A stretch of 64,000 nt of DNA, from the NCBI GenBank assembly GCA_035578175.1, contig JAQMRL010000001.1, positions 371,559,720 through 371,623,719 on the forward strand. The letters are read 5' to 3'. Source of the DNA: Catonia carolina. Its lineage: Eukaryota > Arthropoda > Insecta > Hemiptera > Achilidae. The notes beneath the pieces are model-generated. The model worked only from the letters and a program-made list of their open reading frames with translations. It was not told the DNA's origin and searched no databases. The position numbers and the translations under genes were made by a program. Numbering within the stretch: the stretch's first letter is position 1; every line of letters begins with the position of its first letter. Shown one piece after another: positions 33,430 to 45,618 of this stretch.

Positions 33430-33870
33430 AAAAAACGTTTAAATGATTAACAAAATCGTAGAGGTAAGTCTACTGTTTTAAAACGTTTCAGTCTGTGAGT
33501 ACCTTTGCTGTTGTTGAGGAGGTAATCGCTAATGGATTCTGATGGTCTTCTAATTTCTGTAAATGTTTTTCGCTATGTTGTTTAATTTCTTCTTTTATAA
33601 AAGGCAGGTTAAGGTCATTGTGCAGTATTTCATTGGTTACGTACCATGGGGCTGCAGTGATTAGTCTCGGGCATTTTGATTGGAAGCGCTTCAGTATTTC
33701 TATATTCGATAAAATAGCTGTACCCCATAGCTCTAACCCATAAGTCCAAACTGGTTTTAGTATTACTTTGTATACGAGTACTTTATTTTCAAGGGAGAGT
33801 TGAGATTTACTGCCTAAGAGCCAGAACAATTGACGTAATTTTAGCCCAAGTTTCTTTCGTTTCGTCTATA
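33430..33870 (-). mobile_element. Jockey-like LINE, C-terminal part of ORF2
   Basis: On the - strand a frame from about 33868 reads KRKKLGLKLRQLFWLLGSKS, then LSLENKVLVYKVILKPVWTY, GLELWGTA, SNIEILKRFQSKCPRLITAA, PWYVTNEILHNDLNLPFIKE and HLQKLEDHQNPLA. This is the jockey-clade order after the RT domain, at good conservation. After the stop at 33488 a +1/-1 shifted frame continues THRLKRFKTVDLPLRFC and a stop near 33430, which fits the usual jockey end '(R)RLKR.KP.DL'. So one frameshift separates the copy from an intact C-terminus. RT motifs are absent because the element is 5'-truncated. Confidence 0.88.
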
Positions 33871-36124
33871 TATGACTTCTAATGGAACAATAACATCACT
33901 AAAATTTTAACCAATTTTAATTGAAATTTTCCGAAAGAAAGAGTTTCTTAAAATTTATTTTTAAAATTATGCAACTTTTTTTATAAATAACAATAAAAAT
34001 TGAGTAAAACTATCATTATTTTCAGCATTAAATTCTCTGTAAGAAACACTCATAACCTCACTTTTGACTCGTGTGAATATAAGATCCCTTTTCCCATGAA
34101 CGGTTACATAAAGAATTAATCTTTATTTTGTTGGTGTTGTAAGCTAAAGACTAAACAGGCGCATAAGATCTCACCGGAGGTGACAAATTAGCCAAAGGCC
34201 CGAGGGTGTGCAAGCGAAATTAGTAGTACTTCTCCTGGTTATAAAGTAAATTTTTATTGAATTTAACCCGTCTGAGACTGATAGGTTTTAGAATACTAAC
34301 TAACTATTCGAAAACTAATTTCGAGATCGCGGCGATAGACTTGGCTTTTTTTATCCATCTTTTATCCAAAAAAATTGAAATTTTTATGAGAAATAAAGAA
34401 AACTTCGAGAGATGTTTAAAAACATAAACATGAAACTCTGTTTTTTTACGCCAGTTACAGCGAATGCAGTAAAAGTTTGTTGTAATTTATGCAAAGTCGC
34501 GCGTTTTTGTCAAAATTTGGCAATAAATATTTTTATTTTTATTTTTTTTAGCCTGGTATTATAGAAAAATGTCTACCAAAAAATTTGATTTGTCAAATGC
34601 CCTCGCTTACCATACTATACTACTATTCAAGTGTGTGTAAGAGTCAAGTGTATATGAATTCTGTGCTAATATGCAGGCCAAACCAATTTCTCTCTTTGAG
34701 CTGATGGCATTGACCCAATCCTACAGTTATTTATATGACATTATGTTATTATATGAGAGCCTGGAATTTTTTGAATACGTTCATATATAAAAATATTAGA
34801 AAAGATAGTAATAGAACATTTTATTTACATTGTAAAGAATGTCTGGATATAGGGTATTCTACGAATTTCGGAGCGTTTATTCCTTTTACAGGTCATATTC
34901 TATTCAACCGATTTTGCTTTAATAGAAACATTGAACAATTTACCTACCTCTACCATTCAAGGTTTCAAACGCGGTTATAACTCTATTTTTAAATGAGATA
35001 CGGCCTTTACACGGTTTTCTTAAAAAATAACCGGAATTGAGTGGTGTCCCAACATTCACAAATCAATAGAAAATTTCCCACTAACCTGATCGTGTTTCTA
35101 AATAGCTTACTTTCTTCCTCATACATTCAGCTAATATTTAACTGTGATGTTTACTAGTGTGCGCGTACAATGACCTTCACTATTATACTAACTGTTGAGT
35201 ACCAACATACTCGTCATCCAACAACCATATATGGGCTACCCGGCTTTTAAGGGTTAAGTTTCTATTTATTTAAAAGTAAACATAGCTAAATTTAAAGGAT
35301 AATATTAGCGCCAAAGTTATAGATAATATTTTGTCTTTTTATGATTATTTTCTTGTTAAAACTGTTGAAAATCTTAATAAATGAGTAGGTGTTTAATTTA
35401 ATTTAATTATAATTAAGATTTTTGTTTCCGTAACCTAATTAAATTAAGAACTATAATTGTCAATGTAAAAAACATAAATTATTGTGTAATTATAATAAAA
35501 GCTCATTTACTCAGTACTAAATGTGTCGCTTCGAAAAGCACTACTTGCTAAATTTACACAAAAAAGTTTCTTTTGATTAATTACAGAACTTTATTCAGTT
35601 TAGAACATTCTCTTCCAGTCCTACTCTCTGTCTCCATTTCCCTTGCACTTTTCTGTTTAACTAAGAAGGGAAATGAGAAACTGCCGGCTGTTGAGAACTT
35701 TTGTGTTTCCTTTCCTTTTTCAACTCTCATTTGCCCTTAAGAGAATCGTATTTAGAAGATGAAATGATGAGAACCATTGCTGCTTTGTTACTGATAAAAA
35801 GCAGAAAAATTCAAAAACATTTTATATATTTTTTTGTATATTTCACTTATAAATTAAATATTATTTTAAGAAATATAAACGTATTTCATGCAGAATTTAA
35901 TTCATTTTACAAATTTAACGTTCGCTTGATTTTACGTGAATATTGCAGAATCGTAAAAGTATTATAAGAAAATTAAATAGAATTGCGCTGAAAGGTAAAA
36001 AATATGGTATGGGACAAAAATATACACATCAATTTCTTAATTTTACCTTAATTTATGTTAATTTGTTGCTGGACATTTAATAGAATGAATAAAGTATTCA
36101 AAACACACGATCTGAATATTAAAA
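33871..36124. other. A+T-rich stretch, nothing recognised
   Basis: About 2.25 kb. Open frames of 81 and 88 codons (about 34735 and 35701) have no recognisable motif, and I would not annotate them. No repeat of the window was found here. Confidence 0.4.
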
Positions 36125-36562
36125 CAGATATGCGACTGTTGCGATGCTATTTTTTTCGGCTCTGTTTTATGGCGTGGAGTCTTGGATGCTTAATGATTTC
36201 ATGAGTAAAAGACTTGAAGCATTTGAGATGTGGATCTACAGAAGGATGCTGAGAGTCCTTGGTGGATCACGTCGCTAATGAGGAGATATTGGGACGCATG
36301 CAGAAATCAAAAGAAGTCATGCACACGATAAATATTAGGAAGCTCGAGTATTTGGGACATATAATGCGCAACAAAAAAAGATATGGGTTGTTACAATCTA
36401 TATTGCAAGGAAGAATAGCTGGACTACGTAACGTGGGGAGAAGACGTATTTCCTGGTTGAAAAATCTGAGAATGTGGTAATCGAAAACAGCAACAGCTGT
36501 TTCGAGCAGCCGTGGATAAGTTTCAGATTGTTAATATGGTGGCCAATATCCGAAACGGATAG
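36125..36562 (+). mobile_element. LINE-X copy 2, frameshifted C-terminus
   Basis: The translation gives LLRCYFFSALFYGVESWML, KRLEAFEMWIYRRMLRV, then after a frameshift DHVANEEILGRM, IRKLEYLGHIMRN, LLQSILQGRIAGLRNVGRRR and SWLKNLRMW. A second frameshift leads to LFRAAVDKFQIVNMVANIR. It is collinear with the copy at 14306, and the MVANIR end is shared. Two frame breaks make it a dead copy. No AAG-rich tail remains. Confidence 0.87.
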
Positions 36563-36754
36563 AATCTAAATAATAAGATTTTAAATTATCTAACTGTGTC
36601 AGTCTGTAGGATGGATGTGTTTATTATGGAAACTTGGGTACAAGTTTGGGTTCCATAGGGTGAAGGTGATAATGCTTAGATTTTGTAGGATTGATCTTGA
36701 TTTTTCACTTATGTAGCCATTTAGGGAGTTCTGTTAAGTGATACTACAAGGTAA

Positions 36755-36880
36755 TTGAAACATCAGGTTTTTTAAAATATCGGGCTTAACATGCAATGAA
36801 CCACAACGTTCCAAAAAATAAGGAATAATAAAGCTGTTAAACTGTTGTACTTTGTTCAGCGCTTAGTTTTGCGGAATTTT
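36755..36880 (+). mobile_element. Possible degenerate HINE internal fragment
   Basis: TTTTTTAAAATATCGGGCTTAA, a region with ATGCAATG, and CAGCGCTTAGTTTTGCGG resemble the HINE blocks 'TTTTTTAAGATTTCGGxCTTA' and 'AACGCTTAGTTTAGCGG' in the same order and spacing. No ends are present. Low certainty. Confidence 0.35.
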
Positions 36881-37196
36881 AAGAAATTTGTAATACATAA
36901 ATAACATTCATTTATTTCTTTTACAGCTATTATTTTTTACTTACCACATTTGTAATAGATATCATTTTTCAGTATGTATTGGAATGTTATAGGTTCCACA
37001 AAAATCAAACAATGAATTAACTGTATTAAGTATAATGTTGAAATATTTGCAAAAAATGTTCGTTCAGTTTGTTTCGTCATTTTTTTTTGACCAGCACGAT
37101 GATTAAAACAAAACATATGAACTCTTTATTAAGTGTGCAGAAGCATGAAATATTATCATAAATAATTGATAAAATTCGAGATATATCTTATGAAGT

Positions 37197-38030
37197 TTTT
37201 TTTTTATTTATTTATTTATTGTAAAACTAGTCTTAAACTAACAAACAATTTTATTCAAACTTAAACTACGTAAGGATTATATTATCATAAGAAAGTAAAA
37301 CCCAATGGCTACTCTTATTTTCTAACAATAACAATAATTATTTAAGATATAACTGTAATGTTACTCTTACTTTTAAAGATTAGTATTTTCTATTCCTATT
37401 CTTATTTTCTATATTAAATTTACCTAAGTACACTACAGCTTAGTAGTTAATTGTACTTATTATTACACATTTACTTTACATTTAATCATTAAGAAGTAAA
37501 CAAAATTTATAACTGATTCATAAAATTTGTAAGAAATACGCAAAATACATTTATGGAACAACTAATATTAGTTATCTTATTTTCTAAATAGGCTACACAT
37601 TTCTTATTTTCAAACTTAACATACTATTATCACTTTCTAAAATAAAATATTCTTATTTTCTCAAAACAAATTTTTCTTACTTTATAAAACAAAACATAAG
37701 ATTTTACAAAATAATTAATGTACAACTGATTTTCAGGATAATTTATTAAAATTGATTATTTACAAATGATTGAAAAATAGACTAATATAAGATCTCCTAA
37801 ATCAAACCAATTCGACGGTTTTCTAGCGCTTAAGTTTTCTCATGTCTTAGTTATCGAGGAATTGCAGTGCCTCAACATTCACATGACGTAGAAGTCGGTC
37901 TTCGTGACTCCTTGCGAATCTTTTCTTTTCCTCTTCCACCGTTTCAATGTTCAGATCAGGTTTGTTCAGGTGTGTTTTTTCAAGTATGAATATTAAATAA
38001 AAAAATAAGTTCAATATTTCGTCAAATGAC
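37197..38030 (-). mobile_element. Jockey-like LINE 3' end with long 3' UTR
   Basis: On the - strand HLNKPDLNIETVEEEKKRFA, RSHEDRLLRHVNVEALQFLDN, then (after a stop) DMRKLKR-KTVELV is a jockey-like C-terminus, parallel to HNDLNLPFIKEE...LEDHQNPLA...RLKRFKTVDL at 33.5 kb. About 600 bp of very A+T-rich sequence follow as the probable 3' UTR. It ends at an A-rich tail, seen on the + strand as TTTTTTTTTATTTATTTATT at about 37197-37222. The extent of the 3' UTR is inferred. Confidence 0.6.
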
Positions 38031-38148
38031 AATTTTGTGTTAAATAAATAAAAAATAGTGCAACGAATAATAATATAAAATAAACGTTCATCAATAAATA
38101 TAGCTAAATAAATAAATTTACTAATTACAATTTTGAAAGTGAATATAA

Positions 38149-38908
38149 CCCACCGGGTTGGCCTGAGGTAAAGTCGCGCCGCGAGTCAACTGCTTACCTT
38201 AACAACTAATTTTTGGAGACGAAGGGTCCTGGTTGAAATTATAGCAAAAGGTAGTTAATATTATTACGGATTTGAATACTAGACAGCGGTTACCGGTGTA
38301 CGTTGATGGTTGGGGTTCAATTAACCATACTCACTTGGGAATGGTCGGTCTTGGTCTGTACATGACTGCACCTCATTTACACGTCATAACATCATCCTCA
38401 TAACAGGCATATACATCATCCTCATGCCTATAACAGGCAGGTGGAGTGTTAAATTATTTGCAATCGATCTGCTAGTTCCAGGGCCACAAAAACTAGTTCT
38501 GTTTCTAATCACATGGTCAACCAATTATATGACTGAAAAATTTAAGAACAGAAGAGGTAGAGGTGTAAAAGAAACTAGTCAGAGTTATTTTCTCTGACAG
38601 TAATGAATTTCATTATATAGCCAGACCCTGTGGTGAATGAAGTGAAGGTATCATTTGCAGGGTGGAAGTAAATACTTTTCAGAGAGCCTGGCATGCTGAT
38701 GAGTATACTTTTCTACTCAGAGAGGAAGGCAATTGTAAACCACCTCACTCCTAGTTTTACGTAGTAAAACCTGTAGACGTTTAAACCAGCCTTCCGGCTG
38801 ATGTCCTAAACAACAACAAAACATCATCCTCATCTCATTGGGTCATGGGGTTGCTTATTGTTCTGAATTAATTGAACAGATTGCAACGTACATACATTAA
38901 GAATAAAA
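38149..38908 (+). mobile_element. tRNA-derived SINE, family S2, split by SINE-B
   Basis: Collinear with the S2 copy at 15533: CCCACCGGGTTGG head, degenerate A and B boxes, a body with TTACCGGTGTACGTTGATGG, and after the interruption CTCATTGGGTCATGGGG to the end. The boxes are damaged (TGGCCTGAGG; GGTTGAAATTA). GAATATAA before and GAATAAAA after may be the target duplication. The 13-bp TSD of the nested SINE-B lies within it. Confidence 0.88.
38426..38820 (+). mobile_element. SINE-B copy, full length, 13-bp target duplication
   Basis: It runs from GCCTATAACAGGCAGGTGG to the stem-loop and the tail CTAAACAACAACAAA. A perfect 13-bp direct repeat ACATCATCCTCAT flanks it (38413-38425 and 38821-38833), which defines the element ends and its retroposition. 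Just upstream an extra AACAGGCATAT (about 38402-38412) follows a third copy of ACATCATCCTCAT. This looks like a partial copy of the SINE 5' end and a second target duplication. Confidence 0.95.
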
Positions 38909-39681
38909 CATAAGTCAATATATTCCAAAGGCATTAAACAATGCAGAATATTACACATTTCAACTCAAAAACAAATAATAAATTAATATTAAAGGAAAGA
39001 ACACTTTCAAAAAATTTAAAATACAAATCACTGTACAGTAAATTTTCTGCATAAAATACACTGTTAAAAGAATTTTTAATAAAATGTAAATACCATATCA
39101 TTCGCCACCAATAACGACTGGTATACTGACAGTACATGAAGATGGTTCGTTTCACGTCTGCTGATAAGAATTTTGTAAATATTGAATACATGTTTGAAGA
39201 AATCTTCCATAAAGAACAGTGGCAGAATAAATCTCAAGGTGGGGTCTGTCTAGTTCAAAATTCAAGTAATGAAATCATTTATATTTTTTTAATAAAACCT
39301 GCATTGTCAAAATAAAGAGTTTGATGAACCTCTTTTTTGAACAGTCTATATCAGTACAAATTTGATTAACATCGTAGCGGCAAAAAGCTAAACATGTAAA
39401 TATAAACAGTTCAAATAAATATAACTACATTTTATTTTAATTAAACTACAAGATTTAATTTAGTAAAGTGAATTCACAAAAAATTAAATTCAAAAACTAA
39501 CTCAATTTTAAATTCATTTAAAAATCGATCGTCTTTTGTTTACTTTCAATATCAATTGGGAGGACTGAATAAATTATAGAATGTCATTTGCTTTTATGTA
39601 AAATTAGCTACTCCAGAAAATTGTTAAAACTTATGAATTCTGACTGTATTTTCATATTTCTGTATTATTGTGTATCGTATA
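38909..39681. other. A+T-rich stretch, nothing recognised
   Basis: No repeat or coding signal was recognised. The 85-codon - strand frame has no motif. Confidence 0.4.
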
Positions 39682-40563
39682 TTTTTACGTTCTCTTGCCT
39701 ATATGAATATATAGGAAGGACAGTATTGTTTTCATGTCGATTTTTCGAAATTGAGTTTTTGCCGGACATACACGTTTTATTGGTCTGTGTATGTGTCAGT
39801 GTGTGTCTGCGTGTGTGAAAAAAATATCTCAATAACGGAACATCATACGAAGTTGAAACTTGAAACTTAAGTTAGGTACTACTAAAGGATCCAACACGAA
39901 CATTTTCATTAAAATCGGTCAACCGAAGTAGTAGTTTATTCGTGCGATTTTTCACTGTTTTGCGATTTTCTCAAATACGGCTCCTACGATTTTTTTCTAA
40001 ATCGCCTCATTGACTACATTTTTTATACTCTCCACGAACGGGTAGGCGTCATGTCTGCTGAAATTCTTGGGGAGGCTGTTATTTCGTAGAAAAAAATTGT
40101 TTTTTAACATTGGGGACTTAAAATGCATTTAAGGCAAAAGTGTATATAATAAAAGTTGTAGACAATTTAAAATCTATTACTTTTATTTCAACCGGTTTTT
40201 TTGTATAACACTTAGTTTAGCGGTAATTAGTGATTTTCTGTTTTTACCGAGAAATGTCCGTAAAAAGTGAATTTTTTAAGATTTTGGCCTTAACAACAAA
40301 AGTCTCTAAAATAAAATTTATAGGAAATTAAAATATGTACAACTTTTATTTGAAGCATTTTCTCTAAAGAGCCTAGTTTAGCGTGAAAGAGTGATTTTTC
40401 GTATTATTAAGCCAATTTAAGGTTGGTTTTCATTTTGCATCATTCACTCATGATTAAAATTTAGGTTATGTTTTTATGTTTGTTTTATTACTAATGTTAG
40501 GTTATATTGTTCGTTATTTCAATTGGCAAGAGAAAGTCGTGTGAGTGTTTCACACCAGATTTT
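39682..40563 (+). mobile_element. HINE-like element copy 10, both ends present
   Basis: The best reference copy for the ends. 5': TTTTTACGTTCTCTTGCC, hairpin CCTATAT-GAAT-ATATAGG (39698-39715), GTATTGTTTTCATGTCG. 3': GGCAAGAGAAAGT (40525-40537), hairpin GTGTGA-GTGTT-TCACAC (40539-40555), CAGATTTTT. The GT run is short and interrupted (about 39783-39818), and the PPE-like block before it is partly deleted. No coding capacity. Confidence 0.92.
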
Positions 40564-42410
40564 TGTATTTGTGTACCACTTTTACAGCATATTATTTATT
40601 TTATTTTTGATTCATTTAACAAGGTTATTGTTCATTCTCTTTAACTCTCTTCATTCTCTTATTCATATTTTGTTATTGCAATGATAAAAGCTACTCCTCA
40701 ACGGAAAATATATGAAACTATGGCATTATGAAAGTATCTTGGCTTCAAGTAAGACGTAAGACTTTTATCTTAAGTATTCTTGATTTTCAACTAGAGGGAG
40801 AGCAGGTTTTGTCAACTCATTAATCATATCTAAAATCTTGACAATAAATGAATACTCCTTGGAAGCTACAACAACTCATGATATCTGTACGGTTTGGTCG
40901 TTACACTTTAGTGACTATAAATTATTATCTTGAAATATGGACGAACTCCATCTATTATATACCTCTACAAACTATTAATTAATTGCAAAAAGAAACGAAC
41001 GTTATACCTAACTTTGTATTAATTTTATCGTAAATCATACCCCAAATTAATATCCAATTGCTAATACACTGACCAATTCTTATGACACATAAATTCAAAA
41101 ACGTTTAGTGTAATGTAGGCTATTTTATTCCTTAAAAAATCTTTAAAGTTCTCCATCATAAAAGTTATAATTACATGTAGCCAACTACAAGATACTACTA
41201 CTAGTTAATCGATGAATCGATTTTGCTACTGTTTTAGAATGAAGAGGTAAAATTATGCTAAAAATTTATTGAAAAAATATAAATAAAAAGTTTAATTGCT
41301 GAATTGTTTATATGATTGTTATTAAAAATAATACCATAAAATATTTGTCCCTGAAGAGTGTAATTTTGATAAAATTATTTTACATCAAAAGTGCTGAGCT
41401 TTCATGACTTTCCCCGCATATATATAATTACGCCATCTAATTGATCTTTAAAAGAAAGTATTGTAAATGAAAATAGTTACATCAAGATCTCATTAAAAAA
41501 AAATAGTGTTTTGTGTATGGTATTGTATAAAGGTATTATGTTGTACTTTAAATGTTGTTTTGATGTGATTACAATCATTAGCGTAAGTTTTAACAGATGG
41601 AGTGGTTAGAAGTGTGTTAATTTAAGGTGACCAATTTGCATTCAAACCCGTCGTACTGCCTTTAGAACAATGGGAAGAATTTTATGTAGGCCTCTTAGGA
41701 TTCTTAGAACTGGACTCACACTTAGAATTAGATTGGTGGGTTACTATGCGTCCTATTATGTCTGATAGATGCTGTAATAAATTGAGTTTGAATAACTTGA
41801 GGCCTTCGAGATGTGATATTAGACTACAGGAAGTTGTTGTAAAAAGATATATAAAGAAAAAATTGTTCAAAGATATATAATAAAAACTCAGGGAAGTCTT
41901 GGTGAAGCTAAATTAGAAATTTATAAATAGGCTACTAAGAAATGTAGAAAGGGTACTTTAGTCCACGTCAATGTAGGAGATCAAAGTTGAAAAATCTTCG
42001 GAACTGATACGGTTGAAATTAGTTGCCCTTTATCATAGAGCACAGAACTCAAGGAGCCGCGTTGGTGGCCAACGTTCTTATACCTTAACGAACTAGAGAC
42101 TGCAGACGAAGGCGGAGCATAGTGACCTAGATCACAGCACAGAGCCAATTGACTTTCTTTAATCGTATCCTGCGTTGTCACGTTGTGGTCCCGCTGTGGA
42201 TAACAGCCGAGAAAAAAGTCAGTTGGAGTTCAGTGGAACAGAGTGTGACTTAGCGAAGAGGCAACCTCACATACGACCATGGCTGCTATTGGCTAGATCT
42301 CATCTAGAGTCTTCAGTTCGTTGGGGTTTTTATAGAGAAAATGGCACCTGAAAAAATTATTTATATTATTTTATATTCAGGCATTTTAGAACAAAACTTT
42401 ACGCATCATT
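40564..42410. other. Unannotated; higher G+C near 41990-42340
   Basis: Most is A+T-rich with no signal. The last ~350 bp are visibly richer in G+C, with AAGGAGCCGCGTTGGTGGCC and a 66-codon - strand frame, but no motif was recognised. It could be an unknown repeat or a short exon; I cannot tell. Confidence 0.35.
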
Positions 42411-42417
42411 ACGGGCT

Positions 42418-42568
42418 GTTTTAGCGTAACTGGCTTCTACGCCGGGGTCCCGGGTTTGATCCCGGTCAGGGCTGACATTTTTTCATCACTCATTTACATA
42501 ACCATCATTCTCCACCGTTTTTATTAGCAAAAATTACAAAATTGTCAGACGTAAAACAAAAATAAATC
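42418..42568 (+). mobile_element. tRNA-derived SINE, family S1, 5'-truncated
   Basis: It lacks the A box but keeps TAACTGGCTTCTACGCCGGG and a B box GGTTTGATCCC, with the same body and GTCAGACGTAAAACAAAAATAA end as the copy at 12562. ACGGGCT flanks both sides (42411-42417 and 42569-42575), a plausible 7-bp target duplication that fixes the truncated 5' end. Confidence 0.85.
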
Positions 42569-42575
42569 ACGGGCT

Positions 42576-44463
42576 ATCCAACATAAAAATCTGTTAGTAG
42601 CAAAACATTACATAAAGACCTTAACATCGAAATGGTTATAATTAATTTCTGGCTATAAGTAATACTCGTATATCGCAGTTGATACTATGTGAAGGTTAGT
42701 TAAAAAATAAAAGATTTATTTTGTTACTATTTATCCGAAAGTAATCTTTTATCTAATCTACTTTTATCATAACCATAGTGTTTTACTTTATTCTGGGTTA
42801 TTTTATTTTGCAATAGAGTACGAAAGTATATTTTTTACTCCTTTTGACATTTATATTTTTGTTTCGATATTTTAACTTGAATATGGGAACAAACTATATT
42901 TCAAATTTATTCCATCATGTATTTACTATCATAGGTAAAATAAGATGATGCATAAGTCAAAAAATTTATTTATGGTCTTTATTTCGTTTTGAAAAGTTGT
43001 TTCGTTTGTTGATCAGTTCCATGTAATAATATAAAATTTGATATTGTTTGGAAACTTATTGTATTATAAAACAATGAAAGGAATGAGAACAGCGCTTTTG
43101 CTACTGTCAAAGCAGTTGTTGAAATATAATTGTTTATGTCGATTTTCCGTACTAAAAAAACAAATGAGTACAACTTCATCAGTAAACAAAATTTGTTTTT
43201 CAGGTAAATTTACGAAATATTTGTTTGAACATGTCACTGTAAAATGTCACATTGTTTTTGGACTAACTTTGGCAAGTATATTTAACTAATTGGTGTATGT
43301 AACTACATATTTACACGGTGCTGAGTGTTTAAGCAAATACTAGCATTAAGGTAATGAAAATTAATATATTCATAGGCCATTCTGCTAATTTGAACATCTA
43401 TCTAAATAGTTACTGTGAATTTTCGATGAAAACATTTTTCTGAGATATTTTTATGTGCAAACTATGAAAACTGCGATCTAAATACCTTTTGCAAAAATTT
43501 AACTTTAAAAACCAACTTATATTTAAAAAATCAGTAGTTTTTGTGTATGTAAGTAGTGTTCCAAAAATATTTAAATTAGCTCACATATGTTATTATCATC
43601 CGAAATTAATATTCGCCCTGGCAGAATATATTTAAAAACAAATTTTTGCAATTTGGTCCATAATTACCTGACGAACTTTTCAAACATACTGGCTCCAGTT
43701 TACTGGCTTCTTGGATGAAATTTAATAATAATACTAACAAGTGAAAATATGATTTTATAAAAAGGTATTAAACCTAAACTGGACATACAGGGAGCAGTTT
43801 TAAGGAACAGCAACGACTCAAATATTGAAACTCTACAAAGTTTCAATCAAAACTTTTAATTAAGAACTGTCACTTTTAAGTAATTATAACGACACAAGAT
43901 GACTAAAAGAAAGACACTCAACATATTTTAAATTAAACATGAAAATAACATAAGATACAAAGCGCTGTTATAAAATTGCACAAAATAAACAACGATATAA
44001 AAGGTATAAATAATAAAACTGAAGTATCTCTATCGGGTTGTTTATTCAATTATATAAATTTAAAACAGTAAAAGATAAAAATTATTATACGTATTTTATA
44101 AATTGTATTGTATGTTTAGATTTTTTTTTTTACTTTATTTTGCAACTGTATAAACACAAACAGCAAAAATGTTTACAACTTAATTTAAAAAAAAACTAAC
44201 TGCGTTAATGGCTTTGAGGATAACACCACCCAGTGATAGCTCTCCACATGACTATAATTATGTTCAATTTTAAAATACTATTCGTAATAAGAATACTACA
44301 CGTAATTAATGTTAGAGTTACGTTAATATATAATTTCTCTACTCTATCGGCGTTTCAGTCGTCTTTTTGTTTTGCATAAATTAAAAATTTTGAATTTTAA
44401 TTATACCGTTAATCATAAACTCATGTGCTCATTGTACTCAGATCAGAACAGATATAGATCAAC
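42576..44463. other. A+T-rich stretch, nothing recognised
   Basis: About 1.9 kb. Overlapping open frames of 66 and 83 codons at 42979-43289 lie on opposite strands and show no motif. No repeat was recognised. Confidence 0.4.
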
Positions 44464-44746
44464 TGATTTGAATAAAAAATGTGTGTACCCTGCGAAAAAT
44501 GAATAGTTCTCAGTGTAAACCGAATTAAAACTAAAAATATAAACCTAACTGAGGTAAGTAACCTTAAATGATAATAGGAAACCTAATTTACTGCTATATA
44601 ATTTCAATTTATTTGCTGATTTCAATAAAAAATATGTGTGGATTTTGAAAAATGAATACTAGTTCTGAATGTAAACCAAATAAAAGCTAGAAAATAAACC
44701 GAACTAAGGTGAACAACCTTAAATTACAAGAAATCTAATTTACTGT
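44464..44746. repeat. Diverged tandem duplication, 154-bp period
   Basis: Segments from 44464 and 44618 align over about 130 bp, from GATTTxAATAAAAAATxTGTG to ATCTAATTTACTG/ACCTAATTTACTG, with many substitutions and small indels. The two units are adjacent with about 20 bp between them. No coding signal. Confidence 0.85.
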
Positions 44747-45448
44747 TTTCGTTTTATTTTGTTAATTTTCTAATTTTTTATGTAGTTAATTTTATTTACA
44801 AAATCCTTTTAATTATTCACTGGATAATTAAATAAGAGGAAAATTCAATTTATTTTAAGTTAAAAGAAATAACTTCTTAATACAGTAGAAAATAAATGTT
44901 TTCCGAAACTCAGACTTCAAAAGAAAAACTTTTTGTTCATTATTGAATTCGTAAAACACGGTCAACTTTTACAACACTTTATCGATAACCTATGGGTGTT
45001 ATTATTATTATTTGTTTCTACCATTGCTGGTAACTTTTGCTGCCAGCCAGTCAAATAGGTGGAAAGTCAAGCTAATAGAACTTATTAAGTTGAATAAGTT
45101 TTTCCTGAAATATCTTAACGCTTATGCAATTGTTTAGCAATTCCTATTCACAAATTTACAATTTTCTATTTATCATTATTTTATTATTTTTATTTTCTCT
45201 ATTTTTGTTAACACTTTTTGAAACTTTCTCGATGTTTTCTTCAATGGTTTACCAGTCAAGCTGTTGCTTCATAGATGGCACAAATTTTGTGTACAGGTTT
45301 CTGTTTATTTTCTATGAACTTATTATTTATATTTTGTTCTACTGATATTGTTAATATGACATATTGTAGTCTATTGTATATGTTTGTATTGCATTATATT
45401 TTATTGTGTATTGTATATAAAATAAAATAAATATTGTTAATTATATAT
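44747..45448. other. A+T-rich stretch, nothing recognised
   Basis: The 73-codon + frame at 45124 is Phe/Leu-rich low-complexity translation of A+T-rich DNA. A (TTA)n run is near 45000. Nothing else seen. Confidence 0.4.
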
Positions 45449-45618
45449 GGCCGGCCCGTGGTGTAGTGGTCAGTGCAACTGGCTACTATGCCGGGATCCC
45501 GGGTTCGAATCCCGGTCAGGTCTGGCATTTTTTCATCTGTAAATCACCACATATCATTACCTACGCACAAGCCCAAGGCTTATGTAGGGATCATCACTCA
45601 ATAAAAAAAAAAAAAAAA
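45449..45618 (+). mobile_element. tRNA-derived SINE, family S1, near intact
   Basis: It has an A box TGGTGTAGTGG (45459-45469) and a perfect B box GGTTCGAATCC (45502-45512) with a well-formed T-arm (CCGGGTTCGAATCCCGG). The body includes TCATTACCTACGCACAAGCC, CAAGGCTTATGTAGGGATC and ends AATAAAAAAAAAAAAAAA. This body is longer than in the copies at 12.6 and 42.4 kb but shared with 61.4 kb, so S1 has two body variants. A target duplication was not found. It is the best candidate here for polymerase III activity. Confidence 0.9.

Noticed and set aside
42979..43289. Overlapping 66- and 83-codon frames on opposite strands
   Set aside because: Neither has a motif. Lengths are those expected by chance in 64 kb once alternative starts are allowed.
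45124..45345. 73-codon Phe/Leu-rich frame as a small membrane protein
   Set aside because: It is low-complexity translation of T-rich DNA with no further support.
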